DNA of 21,934 bases from an uncultured Oscillospiraceae bacterium (GTDB lineage Bacteria; Bacillota; Clostridia; Oscillospirales; Oscillospiraceae): assembly GCA_934659445.1 (NCBI GenBank), contig CAKUHV010000022.1, positions 1 to 21,934 of the forward strand. Reading direction: 5' to 3'. Each line of letters begins with the position of its first letter. Within the stretch, counting starts at the first letter, position 1. This document shows, piece after piece, positions 6,377-14,353 of this stretch. The notes under the pieces are model-generated. The model had not been told where the DNA came from, searched no databases, and saw nothing but the letters and a program-made list of their open reading frames with translations. A program made the translations under genes and the position numbers.

Positions 6377-7093
6377 TCAGCCCTCCAGACATGCCCGCTG
6401 GATGCTCTGCAGCTGCCGGATGCCCCCGGCGCACAGCTCCACCAGCTGCCGCTGCTCCTCCACGGTGAAGGGGCGGCCCTCGCCGGTGCCCTGAAGCTCG
6501 ATCAGGCGGCCCTGGTCATCCATGACGCAGTTCAGATCCACCATGGCGGAGGAGTCCTCCTCATAGCACAGGTCCAGCATGGGCCGATCTCCCACGATGC
6601 CGGCGGACACAGCGGCCACATAGCCGCTGACGGGGATCTCCTGGATCAGGCCCTGCTCCCGCATCTTCCGGAAGGCCAGCATCATGGCCACAAAGCCCCC
6701 GGTGATGGAGGCGGTGCGGGTGCCGCCGTCCCCCTGGAGCACGTCGCAGTCCACGGTGATGTTCCACGGGCCCAGCTTCTTCATGTCCACCACCGCCCGC
6801 AGAGAGCGGCCCACAAGGCGCTGGATCTCGGCGCTACGGGGGCTGAGCTTCAGCTTGGAGATGTCCCGGCGGCTGCGCTCCCGGTTGGCCCGGGGCAGCA
6901 TGGAGTACTCGGCGGTCACCCAGCCCTCCCCCTCGGGGACATGGCGGGGCGGCTTGTCCTCCACGCTGGCGGTGCACAGCACGTGGGTGTTGCCGCAGCG
7001 GATCAGGCAGGAGCCCTCCGCAAACTTGTTGATGTCAGGGATGATCTCGATCGGGCGCAGCTGGTCAAAGGCGCGGCCGTCGATCCTGTCCAT
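6377..7093 (-). CDS. rph: Ribonuclease PH
   Basis: The 238-residue enzyme is a phosphate-dependent 3'-5' exoribonuclease that trims the 3' ends of tRNA precursors. The sequence follows the family end to end: RPIEIIPDINKFAEGSCLI near the start, GEGWVTAEYSMLPRA, RSLRAVVDM, DCDVLQGDGGTRTASI with the phosphate-site GGTR, GDRPMLDLCYEEDSSAMVDL, and GTGEGRPF near the end. Length is normal. The ATG at 7093 follows AAAGGTGAAC. It lies 45 bases after ftsY and is coupled to the small membrane gene that follows. Confidence 0.97.
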   Translation of the reverse strand: MDRIDGRAFDQLRPIEIIPDINKFAEGSCLIRCGNTHVLCTASVEDKPPRHVPEGEGWVTAEYSMLPRANRERSRRDISKLKLSPRSAEIQRLVGRSLRAVVDMKKLGPWNITVDCDVLQGDGGTRTASITGGFVAMMLAFRKMREQGLIQEIPVSGYVAAVSAGIVGDRPMLDLCYEEDSSAMVDLNCVMDDQGRLIELQGTGEGRPFTVEEQRQLVELCAGGIRQLQSIQRACLEG

Positions 7094-7138
7094 ATCTGTT
7101 CACCTTTCTTTCTGAAAATACTCTGCGGCGCCGGCCGC

Positions 7139-8008
7139 TCAGATGATCGCCTCGGCGTACTCCAAGGGATCGAAGGGCTTCAGGTCGTCCACGCCCTCGC
7201 CCACGCCGGCGTATTTCACGGGCACGCCCAGCTCTCTGGTGATGGCGATGGCGATGCCCCCCTTGGCGGTGCCGTCCAGCTTGGTCAGCACGATGCCGGT
7301 GATCCCGGCGGCCTCCTTGAACTGCCGGGCCTGGATCAGGCCGTTCTGTCCCGTGGTGGCGTCCAGCACCAGCAGGGTCTCCCGGGCGGCGTCGGGCAGC
7401 TCCCGGTCGATGACCCGGCTGATCTTGTTCAGCTCGTTCATCAGGTTCTGCTTGTTGTGCAGCCGCCCGGCGGTGTCCACCAGCACCACGTCAGCTTTCC
7501 GGGCCTTGGCGGCGCTGACGGCGTCGAACACCACGGCGGCGGGGTCGGCCCCCTCGTGCTGCTTGACAATCTCCACCCCCGCCCGGTCGGCCCAGATGGT
7601 CAGCTGCTGGGAGGCGGCAGCCCGGAAGGTGTCGGCGGCGCAGAAAATGACCCGCTTGCCCTCTCCCTTCAGCTGGGCACCGATCTTGCCGATGGTGGTG
7701 GTCTTCCCCACGCCGTTCACCCCGATGAACAGGGCTACCGAGGGCTTGGTGGACAGGTCAAGGCCCATCTCCCCCACGGTCAGGGTCTCGGCGATGATGC
7801 TCCGCATCAGCTCCCGGGCGCCCTCTACCGTCTTGACCCCCTGCTCTCTGGCCCGGCGGCGCAGCCGCTCCACCAGATCCAGGGCCACGTCCATGCCGGT
7901 GTCCGCCAGGATCAGAGACTCCTCCAGCTCGTCGTAGAAGTCGTCCGTCAGTTCAGAGCCGAAGGCGGCGAAAATATTGATCTTTTTCAGCTTGTCAAAA
8001 AAGCCCAT
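7139..8008 (-). CDS. ftsY: Signal recognition particle receptor FtsY
   Basis: This 289-residue SRP GTPase docks SRP-ribosome complexes at the membrane for co-translational insertion. Residues 1 to about 80 are the helical N domain. The G domain shows the P-loop GVNGVGKTT (96-104), DTFRAAA (126-132), DTAGR (178-182) and TKLDGTAKGG. The C-terminus GVGEGVDDLKPFDP is the family closing motif. The long acidic A domain of the E. coli protein is missing, as is usual in Firmicutes. The ATG at 8008 follows AAAAGGA. Linkage to smc upstream is conserved in Firmicutes. Confidence 0.97.
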   Translation of the reverse strand: MGFFDKLKKINIFAAFGSELTDDFYDELEESLILADTGMDVALDLVERLRRRAREQGVKTVEGARELMRSIIAETLTVGEMGLDLSTKPSVALFIGVNGVGKTTTIGKIGAQLKGEGKRVIFCAADTFRAAASQQLTIWADRAGVEIVKQHEGADPAAVVFDAVSAAKARKADVVLVDTAGRLHNKQNLMNELNKISRVIDRELPDAARETLLVLDATTGQNGLIQARQFKEAAGITGIVLTKLDGTAKGGIAIAITRELGVPVKYAGVGEGVDDLKPFDPLEYAEAII

Positions 8009-8029
8009 GTCTGACCGTCCTTTTCTGTT

Positions 8030-8326
8030 TTACTGTTCCACTTTCTTCCCGCAGTAGGGGCAGAACTGTCCCCACTGGAAGCTGTCGTTCAATTCCTTCC
8101 CGCAGAAGGGGCAGAAGGAGGGGGCCTCCTCATCCGTCTGCTGTCCGCTGCCGCCGGGCGTGTCAATGCTCTGGCTGGCGGAAGAGCTGGGGATGGGGAC
8201 CGCATTCTTCTGGGCGTCCGCCTTCAGAAAGGCGAGGATCCCCTTCACCGCCAGCACCATCAGAAGGATCAGTACAATGCCGCCGATAATGGCCGCCTTG
8301 TCGCGGGACTGTTTCTTTTCGTTCAC
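8030..8326 (-). CDS. Membrane-anchored double-CxxC zinc-ribbon protein
   Basis: The 98-residue protein has a charged N-terminus, one transmembrane helix at about 11-34, a Ser/Pro/Gly-rich linker, and a C-terminal zinc ribbon with Cys 72, 75, 89 and 92 (CPFCGKEL and CPYCGKK). I read the start as the GTG at 8326 because GGAGG stands 6 bases before it; a longer frame from 8374 runs into the upstream repeat. It lies between smc and ftsY, 21 bases from ftsY. Zinc-ribbon tails of this kind are common in small Firmicutes membrane proteins of unknown role. I do not assign a function. Confidence 0.8.
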   Translation of the reverse strand: MNEKKQSRDKAAIIGGIVLILLMVLAVKGILAFLKADAQKNAVPIPSSSASQSIDTPGGSGQQTDEEAPSFCPFCGKELNDSFQWGQFCPYCGKKVEQ

Positions 8327-8346
8327 CGTTGACCTCCATCGTCCTC

Positions 8347-8560
8347 GCAAGCTCCGTATCGTTCGCCGCGGCATACATGCCGCGTCTCATTCACTCCGCT
8401 GCTCGTCCTCTCCCCACAAAGCCCGCTGCCGCTGGGCCTTTGCGGGGGCCTGTAATGCAAGCTCCGTATCGTTCGCCGCGGCGTACATGCCGCGTCTCAT
8501 TCACTCCGCTGCTCGTCCTCTCCCCACAAAGCCCGCTGCCGCTGGGCCTTTGTGGGGGCC
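8347..8560. repeat. Tandem direct repeat of a 104-bp palindromic unit
   Basis: Positions 8347-8450 and 8457-8560 are two copies of one unit with a 6-bp spacer (period 110) and two mismatches. Each unit, read on the minus strand, begins with a hairpin whose outer stem is CCCCACAAAG/CTTTGTGGGG (G·U at one pair in the copy at 8347) and carries a second short palindrome around GCGGCATGTA. There is no T run and no convincing gene; an ATG-initiated frame starting MRRGMYAAANDTELA runs through the unit but lacks support. The block fills the smc to zinc-ribbon gap. It could be a mobile palindromic element in two copies. Confidence 0.85.
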
Positions 8561-8584
8561 CGGATGCAGTCGCAGGGAGTTTTC

Positions 8585-11500
8585 CTATCTGATATTCAGC
8601 TGCTTCTCCACGTCGTTCAGGTTGATGGTCAGGATACGGCTTACGCCCTGCTCCTGCATGGTGACGCCGTAGAGAACGTCGGCCTCCTCCATGGTGCCCC
8701 GGCGGTGGGTAATGACGATAAACTGGGTCTTGTCCGCCATATTGCGCATATAGCCGGCAAAGCGCGCCACGTTATTGTCGTCCAGAGCGGCCTCGATCTC
8801 GTCCATGACCACGAAGGGGGTGGGCCGCACCTTCAGAATGGCAAAGTACAGGGCGATGGCCACAAAGGCCTTCTCGCCGCCGGACAGCAGGGTGATGATC
8901 TTCAGCGCCTTGCCCGGGGGCTGCACCTTGATCTCGATGCCGCAGTTGAGGATATCCTCCGGGTCCTCCAGCTCCAGCGCCGCCCGGCCGCCGCCGAACA
9001 GCTCCTGAAAGGTCTGCCCGAAGGCCGCGTTGATGGTCTGAAACTCCCGGGCGAAGATGGTCTTCATCTCTCCGGTGATGGAGGCGATGACATCGGCCAG
9101 CTCTCGCCGGGCCTTCTCCACGTCGTCCCGCTGGTCGGTGAGGTAGGTATACCGCTCGTTCACCCGCTCGAACTCGTCGATGGCCCCCAGACTGATGGGG
9201 CCCAGGGCGGAAATGCTCCGCTTCAGCTCGCCGATGCGGCGGGTGGCCTTGGGCACCGACTCGATCTCTACCCGCTGCTGCCGGGCGGCCTCGTGGGACA
9301 GCTCATAGTTCTCCCACAGCTTGTCCAGCAGCTGCTTTTCCTCCAGAACGGCGGTGGTCTTCCTCTGCTCCAGACGGGAGACCTCCCCCTCCATGTGAAG
9401 CAGCTCCTCGTTGCAGGCCCGGGCGTCCCGGTCGGCCTGCACCCGGCTGCCCTCCAGCTCCATGCGCTGGCGGTTCAGCTCGATCACCCGGTCGTTCCGC
9501 TGCCGGTTCTCCCCCTTCAGGGTATTCCGGCGCATCTCCTTCTCCCGGATCTGCTGTTCAAAGCGGGCGTTCTTCTCCTCGTAGCTGCCGATCAGGGCCT
9601 GACTCTGATCCCGGTCCCCCTCCAGCTCATGCAGCAGCTGCTCCAGCTGCTCCAGTGCAGCGGCGCCGGTCTCCCGCTCCGCCTCCAGGGCGGCCCGGCG
9701 GCTGTTCAGCTCCGCCAGCTCCCCGGCGATGGCCTGGGCCCGCTGGACCATGTCGCTCTGACCCCGGCTCTTGCTCCGGGTCTGCTCCTCCAGCTGGGCC
9801 ACGCTGCCCTCCAGCTGGGCAATGCGATCCCGGGCCTTCTTCGTGTCCTCCTCGTTCTGGGCCGCCCGGCTCTTCAGCTGCTCCAGCTCGCTGCGGCCGC
9901 TCTCCTGCTGGTCCTCCAGGGCGGACAGCATGCTGCGGCAGCGCTCCAGCTGGCCCTCGGCCTTCAGGATGGCGTCCTCCCACTGGCGCAGCTGGCCCTG
10001 GGCCGCCTCCAGCTCATACTGGGCGGCGGTGGCCTCCCGCTGGGCCTGCTGGCTGTCCTGCTCCGCCCGGGTCAGCTGCTGGCGCAGCTGGCCGATCTGG
10101 CTGTTCAGCCGCTCCAGCTCGTTGGCCCGGCTGAGAATGCCCGCCGAGCGGCTGGCGGAGCCGCCGGTCATGGAGCCGCCGGGGTTGAGCACCTGACCGT
10201 CCAGTGTGACGATGCGGAATTTGTAGCCGAACTTCCGGGCCGCGGCAATGGCGCAGTCCAGATCCTCCATCACCGCCACCCGGCCCAGCAGGTTGGAAAA
10301 CACGTTCTGATACTTGGGGTCGAAGGAGATCAGCCGGTCTCCGACGCCCACAAAGCCGGGCTCCCGCTCCAGAGCGCGGCCCTCGGACAGACTACCCGGG
10401 CGGATGGAGCTAAGGGGCAGGATGGTGGCCCGGCCGCCGTCCCGGCGCTTCAGATAGCCGATGACGGCCTTGCCGTCCTCCTCCCGGTCCACCACGATGT
10501 TCTGCATGGCCCCGCCCAGAGCGGTCTCGATGGCCACGGTGTACTGGTCGGGCACCTTCAGCAGATCGGCCACAGGGCCGTGGATATTCTTCAGGGCGCC
10601 CCGCTGGGCCTCTCCCATCACCAGCTTGACGGCCTTGGAGTAGCCCTCGTGGAGCTTCTCCATCTCCGCCAGCATCTTGATGCGGGAGGACAGGGCGTTC
10701 TCGTCCATTTTCAGGCGGGTATACTGCTCCCGGGCCTGCTCCGCCTTCTTCTTCCGGCTGTCCACCCGCAGAGTGTAGCCGCTGATGACGTTTTTCGCCC
10801 CGTCCCGCTCCTCGGCGGCGTCGCCGCAGGCCCGTCTGGCCTTTTTTACCTCATTTCTGGCCTGCTCCAGCCGCTGCTCCAGCTCCCCCAGCTCCCGGCG
10901 GACGGTCTGGTCCCGGTCCATGATCTCCTGGGCGGCGGCAGCCAGTGCGGACAGCAGGGCCTTGGCCTCGGCAGCGGTGGCATTTTCCATGGACTGCCGC
11001 TGGCGCAGCTGCTCCAGCTCCTGTGCCAGGGTGCCGGCGGAGCGGTCGTTCTCCCTTGCCTGCTCCTCCTTGGCGGCCACCTGCGCCAGCAGCTGCTCCA
11101 GCTCGCCGTCGATCTCCGTCAGACGGCCGCGCTGCTGCTCGGTCTGCTGGGTGAGGGAGCCCTCCCGGCTCTCCCGCCGGGCGATCTCCTCCCGCACCCG
11201 CTGGGCGTTTTCCGTGTTGTGGACGATGCTGGTGCGCAGCACCGCGATCTCCGACTCCAGGTCGGCAATGGCGGTCTCCTGCTGCTGGCACTCCTGCCGC
11301 AGGGCGTCGGCCTGCTGCTCCTTCTCCCGCATCCGGGCGACAAAATCCTCGGCGGCGGCATACAGCCGTTCCAGCTTTGCCTTGCTCTCGTCCCGCTGGC
11401 GGGCGGCCTGCTCATAGTCGGCCTCCACCTTGATGGCGTTGGCCCGGATGCGCTCCAGTCCATCCAGCCACACGGAGATCTCCAGCCCCCGCAGCTCCTC

Positions 11501-12157
11501 CCGCAGGACCAGAAACCTCTTGGCCGTCTCGCTCTGCTTCCGCAGGGGCTCCACCTGCAGCTCCAGCTCGGCGATCTTGTCGTTGACGCGCAGCAGATTC
11601 TCGTCCGTGCGCTCCAGCTTGCGCTCGGCCTCCTCCTTGCGGTGGCGGTAGCGGGAGATGCCCGCCGCCTCCTCAAAGACCTCCCGCCGGTCGGCAGACT
11701 TGACCGACAGGATCTCGTCGATCTTGCCCTGACCGATGATGGAGTAGCCCTCCCGCCCCAGACCGGTGTCCATGAACAGCTCGTTCACGTCCTTCAGGCG
11801 CACGGAGCGGCGGTTGATGTAGTATTCGCTCTCGCCGGAGCGGTAATACCGCCGGGTGACCATGACCTCCGACTCGTCCAGACCGAAGGTGTGGCCGGTG
11901 TTGTCCAGGATCAGGGAAACCTCGGCGTAGCCCGTCTGCCTGCGCTGGGCGGTGCCGCCGAAGATCACATCCTCCATCTTGCCCCCCCGCAGGGCGCGGG
12001 TGGACTGCTCCCCCATGACCCAGCGGATGGCGTCGGAAATATTGGATTTGCCGGAGCCGTTGGGGCCCACAATGGCGGTAATGTCCTCGCCAAAGGTCAG
12101 CACCGTCTTGTCGGGAAAGGATTTGAACCCCTGGATCTCCAAAGCCTTCAGGTACAA
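8585..12157 (-). CDS. smc: Chromosome segregation ATPase SMC
   Basis: The 1190-residue protein forms the condensin ring that compacts and segregates the chromosome with ScpA and ScpB (not in this window). The N-terminal head has Walker A GPNGSGKS (31-38). Two long coiled-coil arms, rich in Glu, Gln, Arg and Leu, flank a hinge near the middle that ends with GGSMTGGSASRSAGILSR. The C-terminal head has the signature LSGGEK (about 1091-1096) and Walker B FVVMDE (about 1115-1120). I chose the TTG at 12157 (YLKALEIQGFKSF follows) because AGGTG stands 7 bases before it and the family starts there. The ATG at 12259 lies upstream of the predicted transcription start and cannot be used. First gene of the operon. 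Confidence 0.95.
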   Translation of the reverse strand: MYLKALEIQGFKSFPDKTVLTFGEDITAIVGPNGSGKSNISDAIRWVMGEQSTRALRGGKMEDVIFGGTAQRRQTGYAEVSLILDNTGHTFGLDESEVMVTRRYYRSGESEYYINRRSVRLKDVNELFMDTGLGREGYSIIGQGKIDEILSVKSADRREVFEEAAGISRYRHRKEEAERKLERTDENLLRVNDKIAELELQVEPLRKQSETAKRFLVLREELRGLEISVWLDGLERIRANAIKVEADYEQAARQRDESKAKLERLYAAAEDFVARMREKEQQADALRQECQQQETAIADLESEIAVLRTSIVHNTENAQRVREEIARRESREGSLTQQTEQQRGRLTEIDGELEQLLAQVAAKEEQARENDRSAGTLAQELEQLRQRQSMENATAAEAKALLSALAAAAQEIMDRDQTVRRELGELEQRLEQARNEVKKARRACGDAAEERDGAKNVISGYTLRVDSRKKKAEQAREQYTRLKMDENALSSRIKMLAEMEKLHEGYSKAVKLVMGEAQRGALKNIHGPVADLLKVPDQYTVAIETALGGAMQNIVVDREEDGKAVIGYLKRRDGGRATILPLSSIRPGSLSEGRALEREPGFVGVGDRLISFDPKYQNVFSNLLGRVAVMEDLDCAIAAARKFGYKFRIVTLDGQVLNPGGSMTGGSASRSAGILSRANELERLNSQIGQLRQQLTRAEQDSQQAQREATAAQYELEAAQGQLRQWEDAILKAEGQLERCRSMLSALEDQQESGRSELEQLKSRAAQNEEDTKKARDRIAQLEGSVAQLEEQTRSKSRGQSDMVQRAQAIAGELAELNSRRAALEAERETGAAALEQLEQLLHELEGDRDQSQALIGSYEEKNARFEQQIREKEMRRNTLKGENRQRNDRVIELNRQRMELEGSRVQADRDARACNEELLHMEGEVSRLEQRKTTAVLEEKQLLDKLWENYELSHEAARQQRVEIESVPKATRRIGELKRSISALGPISLGAIDEFERVNERYTYLTDQRDDVEKARRELADVIASITGEMKTIFAREFQTINAAFGQTFQELFGGGRAALELEDPEDILNCGIEIKVQPPGKALKIITLLSGGEKAFVAIALYFAILKVRPTPFVVMDEIEAALDDNNVARFAGYMRNMADKTQFIVITHRRGTMEEADVLYGVTMQEQGVSRILTINLNDVEKQLNIR

Positions 12158-12230
12158 CTGCAAACACCTCGTCCGTATCCGGCGGCCGCACAGCCGTTCG
12201 CCGGTAGATCTCGATACCGATAGATAGTAC

Positions 12231-12259
12231 ATTATAGCAGAATCCATCGGGCTTTGCAA
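12231..12259 (-). promoter_or_regulatory. Promoter of the smc-to-rsfS operon
   Basis: On the minus strand TTGCAA (12259-12254), a 17-bp spacer and TATAAT (12236-12231) form a near-consensus sigma-A promoter. The start near 12224 gives a leader of about 67 bases before the TTG of smc. No equally good promoter was seen further down the operon. Confidence 0.82.
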
Positions 12260-12375
12260 TTTATTTCCACGCCGCGCTCCGGAAATTTTGGCTGCTTCTC
12301 CATTCCTCCGGCGGGCCCGGCCTGTCCTGCCGCAGCAGCTTTCGCCCTCTGCGGAAGGCAGGGGCCGGAACGGGC

Positions 12376-12407
12376 AAAAAAACGCCGCGGGCGGCCGCCC
12401 GCGGCGT
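12376..12407 (-). terminator. Intrinsic terminator, second after gcdB
   Basis: A 24-bp perfect GC palindrome (12383-12406; arm CGCCGCGGGCGG) is followed on the minus strand by seven T residues (12382-12376). It is downstream of gcdB and ends the glutaconyl-CoA decarboxylase transcript before it can run into smc. The stretch 12260-12375 between it and the smc promoter holds no gene and only a weak imperfect hairpin. Confidence 0.9.
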
Positions 12408-12422
12408 GGATCAAAAGCCAGG

Positions 12423-12457
12423 AAAAGGACGCTGATATTCGCATATCAGCGTCCTTT
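12423..12457. terminator. First terminator-like hairpin after gcdB
   Basis: A perfect 15-bp stem (12424-12438 and 12443-12457, loop TCGC) has AAA and TTT at its ends and four T residues on the minus strand. It lies about 70 bases after the gcdB stop and 16 bases before the T-rich terminator. A third hairpin, GGTCCCG/CGGGACC (12483-12489 and 12504-12510), stands closer to the stop. The series suggests a highly transcribed unit that needs firm termination and a protected 3' end. Confidence 0.75.
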
Positions 12458-12524
12458 AAGCCCGTCAGTATCTGATCGTTTCGGTCCCGCGCATTGTCCG
12501 CGCCGGGACCTGCGGCAGCTGAGA

Positions 12525-13676
12525 TCAGCCGCCGAACACCTTGATCATGAAGCCCGCGGCAACAGCGGAGCCAATGACGCCGGCCACGTTGGGGCCCATG
12601 GCGTGCATCAGCAGGAAGTTGGCGGGGTTGGCCTTGCGGCCCACGTTCTGGGACACACGGGCGGCCATGGGCACGGCGGACACGCCGGCGGAGCCGATCA
12701 GGGGGTTGACCTTGCCGCCGGTGACCACATACAGCAGGTCGCCCAGCAGCAGGCCGCCGGTGGTGGACAGCATAAAGGCCAGCAGGCCCAGCACGACGAT
12801 CTTCAGGGTAGAAGGCGTCAGGAAGGTGTCATAGGTAGCCTTGAAGCCCACGGACAGGCCCAGAGGAATGGTGACGATGTTGCACAGGGCGTTCTGCGCG
12901 GTGTCGGACAGACGCTCGGTGCAGCCGCTCTCGCGGAACAGGTTGCCCAGCATCAGCATACCGATCAGAGGAGCGGTATCGGGGATCAGCAGGATGACGA
13001 AGATGGTCACAGCGATGGGGAAGATGATCTTCTCGGTCTTGGAGACCACACGCAGCTGAGTCATCTTAGTCTCCCGCATCTTCTTGCTGGTCATAGCCTT
13101 CATGATGGGGGGCTGGATCAGGGGGATCAGAGCCATATAGGAGTATGCCGCGATGGCGATAGCCGGCAGCAGATTGGGGGCCAGCTTGGAGGCGGTGAGG
13201 ATGGCGGTGGGGCCGTCAGCGCCGCCGATGACGCCGATGGCGCCGGCCTCAGCGGGAGTAAAGCCCAGAGCCAGAGCCAGCAGGAAGGCGGAGAAGATGC
13301 CCAGCTGAGCGGCAGCGCCCAGCATCAGAGCGATGGGGTTGGCCAGCAGGGGGCCGAAGTCCGTCATTGCGCCGATGCCCATGAAGATGATCGACGGGTA
13401 AATGGCGTACTGGACGCCCTGATACAGCACCCACATAAAGCCGACGGTGTGTCCGTCGCCCGCGGGAGGATTGATCAGGCCGGTCAGAGGCAGGTTGGCC
13501 AGCAGCATACCGAACGCGATAGGGACCATCAGCAGGGGCTCGTAGCCCCGGCCGATGCCCAGGTACAGCAGCAGGCAGGCCAGCAGGATCATGACCACCT
13601 GGCGCCAGTCGGTGGGCAGGGCGGCAAAACCGGAGCCCTCGAGAATGCGGCCGAAAACTTCAATAAAGAAACTCAT
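12525..13676 (-). CDS. gcdB: Glutaconyl-CoA decarboxylase beta subunit (Na+ channel)
   Basis: This 383-residue polytopic membrane protein is the Na+-translocating beta subunit of the biotin-dependent decarboxylase family (GcdB/OadB/MmdB). It decarboxylates carboxybiotin and exports Na+. The family hallmark GGADGPT is at 151-157, with D154 corresponding to the essential membrane Asp. Other family blocks are [19 protein letters not shown] (92-110) and, near the end, [19 protein letters not shown]. About ten hydrophobic segments are visible. The ATG at 13676 follows TAGGAGG. It is the last gene of gcdC, gcdDC, gcdB. Assignment to glutaconyl-CoA rather than oxaloacetate or methylmalonyl-CoA rests on linkage to gcdA, gctAB and hgdABC. 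Confidence 0.93.
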   Translation of the reverse strand: MSFFIEVFGRILEGSGFAALPTDWRQVVMILLACLLLYLGIGRGYEPLLMVPIAFGMLLANLPLTGLINPPAGDGHTVGFMWVLYQGVQYAIYPSIIFMGIGAMTDFGPLLANPIALMLGAAAQLGIFSAFLLALALGFTPAEAGAIGVIGGADGPTAILTASKLAPNLLPAIAIAAYSYMALIPLIQPPIMKAMTSKKMRETKMTQLRVVSKTEKIIFPIAVTIFVILLIPDTAPLIGMLMLGNLFRESGCTERLSDTAQNALCNIVTIPLGLSVGFKATYDTFLTPSTLKIVVLGLLAFMLSTTGGLLLGDLLYVVTGGKVNPLIGSAGVSAVPMAARVSQNVGRKANPANFLLMHAMGPNVAGVIGSAVAAGFMIKVFGG

Positions 13677-13693
13677 ATCTCTACTACCTCCTA

Positions 13694-13918
13694 TCAGCCC
13701 AGGGTGACCAGCAGGTCATCGGTGTTGACGGTGCTGCCCACGGTAGCGGAGATCGCCTTGACAGTGCCGGCCACGGGGGCGGAGACCTCGATCTCCATCT
13801 TCATGGCCTCCAGCACCACCAGCACATCGCCGGCCTGGACGGAGTCGCCCACCTTGCACTCGACCTTGAACACATTGCCGGGCATGGGGCTGTTCACCGC
13901 GGTCTCGCCGGCGGCCAC
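13694..13918 (-). repeat. Duplicated biotinyl-domain DNA (second copy 14354-14578)
   Basis: The 225 bases at 13694-13918 match 14354-14578 at 213 positions by my hand count (offset 660). Most differences lie in the first 170 bases, and the last 58 are identical. The repeated block covers the biotinyl domains of the two carrier genes; the Ala/Pro linkers beyond are similar but not alignable as a clean repeat. Direct repeats of this size make recombination or gene conversion possible. Confidence 0.88.
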
Positions 13919-14338
13919 AGCCGCAGGGGCGGCGGCGGGAGCAGGGGCGGCAGCGGGGGCGGGGGCGGCCGCAGGAGCGGGAGCAGCCACGGGGGCGGCA
14001 GGCGCAGCGGCAGGGGCGGCGGCCACAGGGGCCACGTTGGTGATCTGGAAGGAGCCCATAGGCATACCGGTCTGCTCAGCCACGGCGGCCATCATCACGG
14101 ACACCAGCTCGCCCTCGTCCTGCTTAGGAGCGGCAGGGGCGGCGGGAGCGGGGGCGGCCTTCTTGGGGGCGGGGGCAGCGGCGGGCTTCTTGCCCTCGAT
14201 GCTGCTGACGATCTTGGAGATGATCATAATGATCAGATCCAGGATGCCCAGCATAATAAAGGTGATGACGATGCCGCAAGCGGCGATCAGCAGCGCCTTG
14301 GGCCAGCCGAGCATTTCAAGCGTATATCCAGCGTACAT
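13694..14338 (-). CDS. gcdD-gcdC: Fused delta (membrane anchor) and biotin carrier subunit of glutaconyl-CoA decarboxylase
   Basis: The 214-residue protein joins two subunits that are separate in Acidaminococcus. Residues about 15-43 are one membrane helix. Residues about 73-104 ([18 protein letters not shown] onward) resemble the soluble part of OadG/MmdD delta subunits. An Ala/Pro linker (about 105-143) leads to a complete biotinyl domain (about 144-214) with the biotinylation site EAMKME, Lys 180. The delta part ties the carboxyltransferase to GcdB; the swinging biotin arm carries CO2 between them. The ATG at 14338 follows GGGAGGA. There is no frameshift at the joint. The last 225 bp are about 95% identical to the end of the free gcdC just upstream. 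Confidence 0.9.
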   Translation of the reverse strand: MYAGYTLEMLGWPKALLIAACGIVITFIMLGILDLIIMIISKIVSSIEGKKPAAAPAPKKAAPAPAAPAAPKQDEGELVSVMMAAVAEQTGMPMGSFQITNVAPVAAAPAAAPAAPVAAPAPAAAPAPAAAPAPAAAPAAVAAGETAVNSPMPGNVFKVECKVGDSVQAGDVLVVLEAMKMEIEVSAPVAGTVKAISATVGSTVNTDDLLVTLG

Positions 14339-14353
14339 TCAGCGTCCTCCCAA

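Noticed and set aside
8163..8390. Frame starting MRRGMYAAANDTELA through the repeat into the zinc-ribbon gene
   Set aside because: It is out of frame with the zinc-ribbon gene, has no domain, and its start lies in a palindromic repeat that occurs twice.
8552..12223. A 1223-residue open frame on the plus strand opposite smc
   Set aside because: It is the GC-rich shadow of smc: Leu/Gly/His-rich, with no domain, while the minus strand has all SMC motifs.
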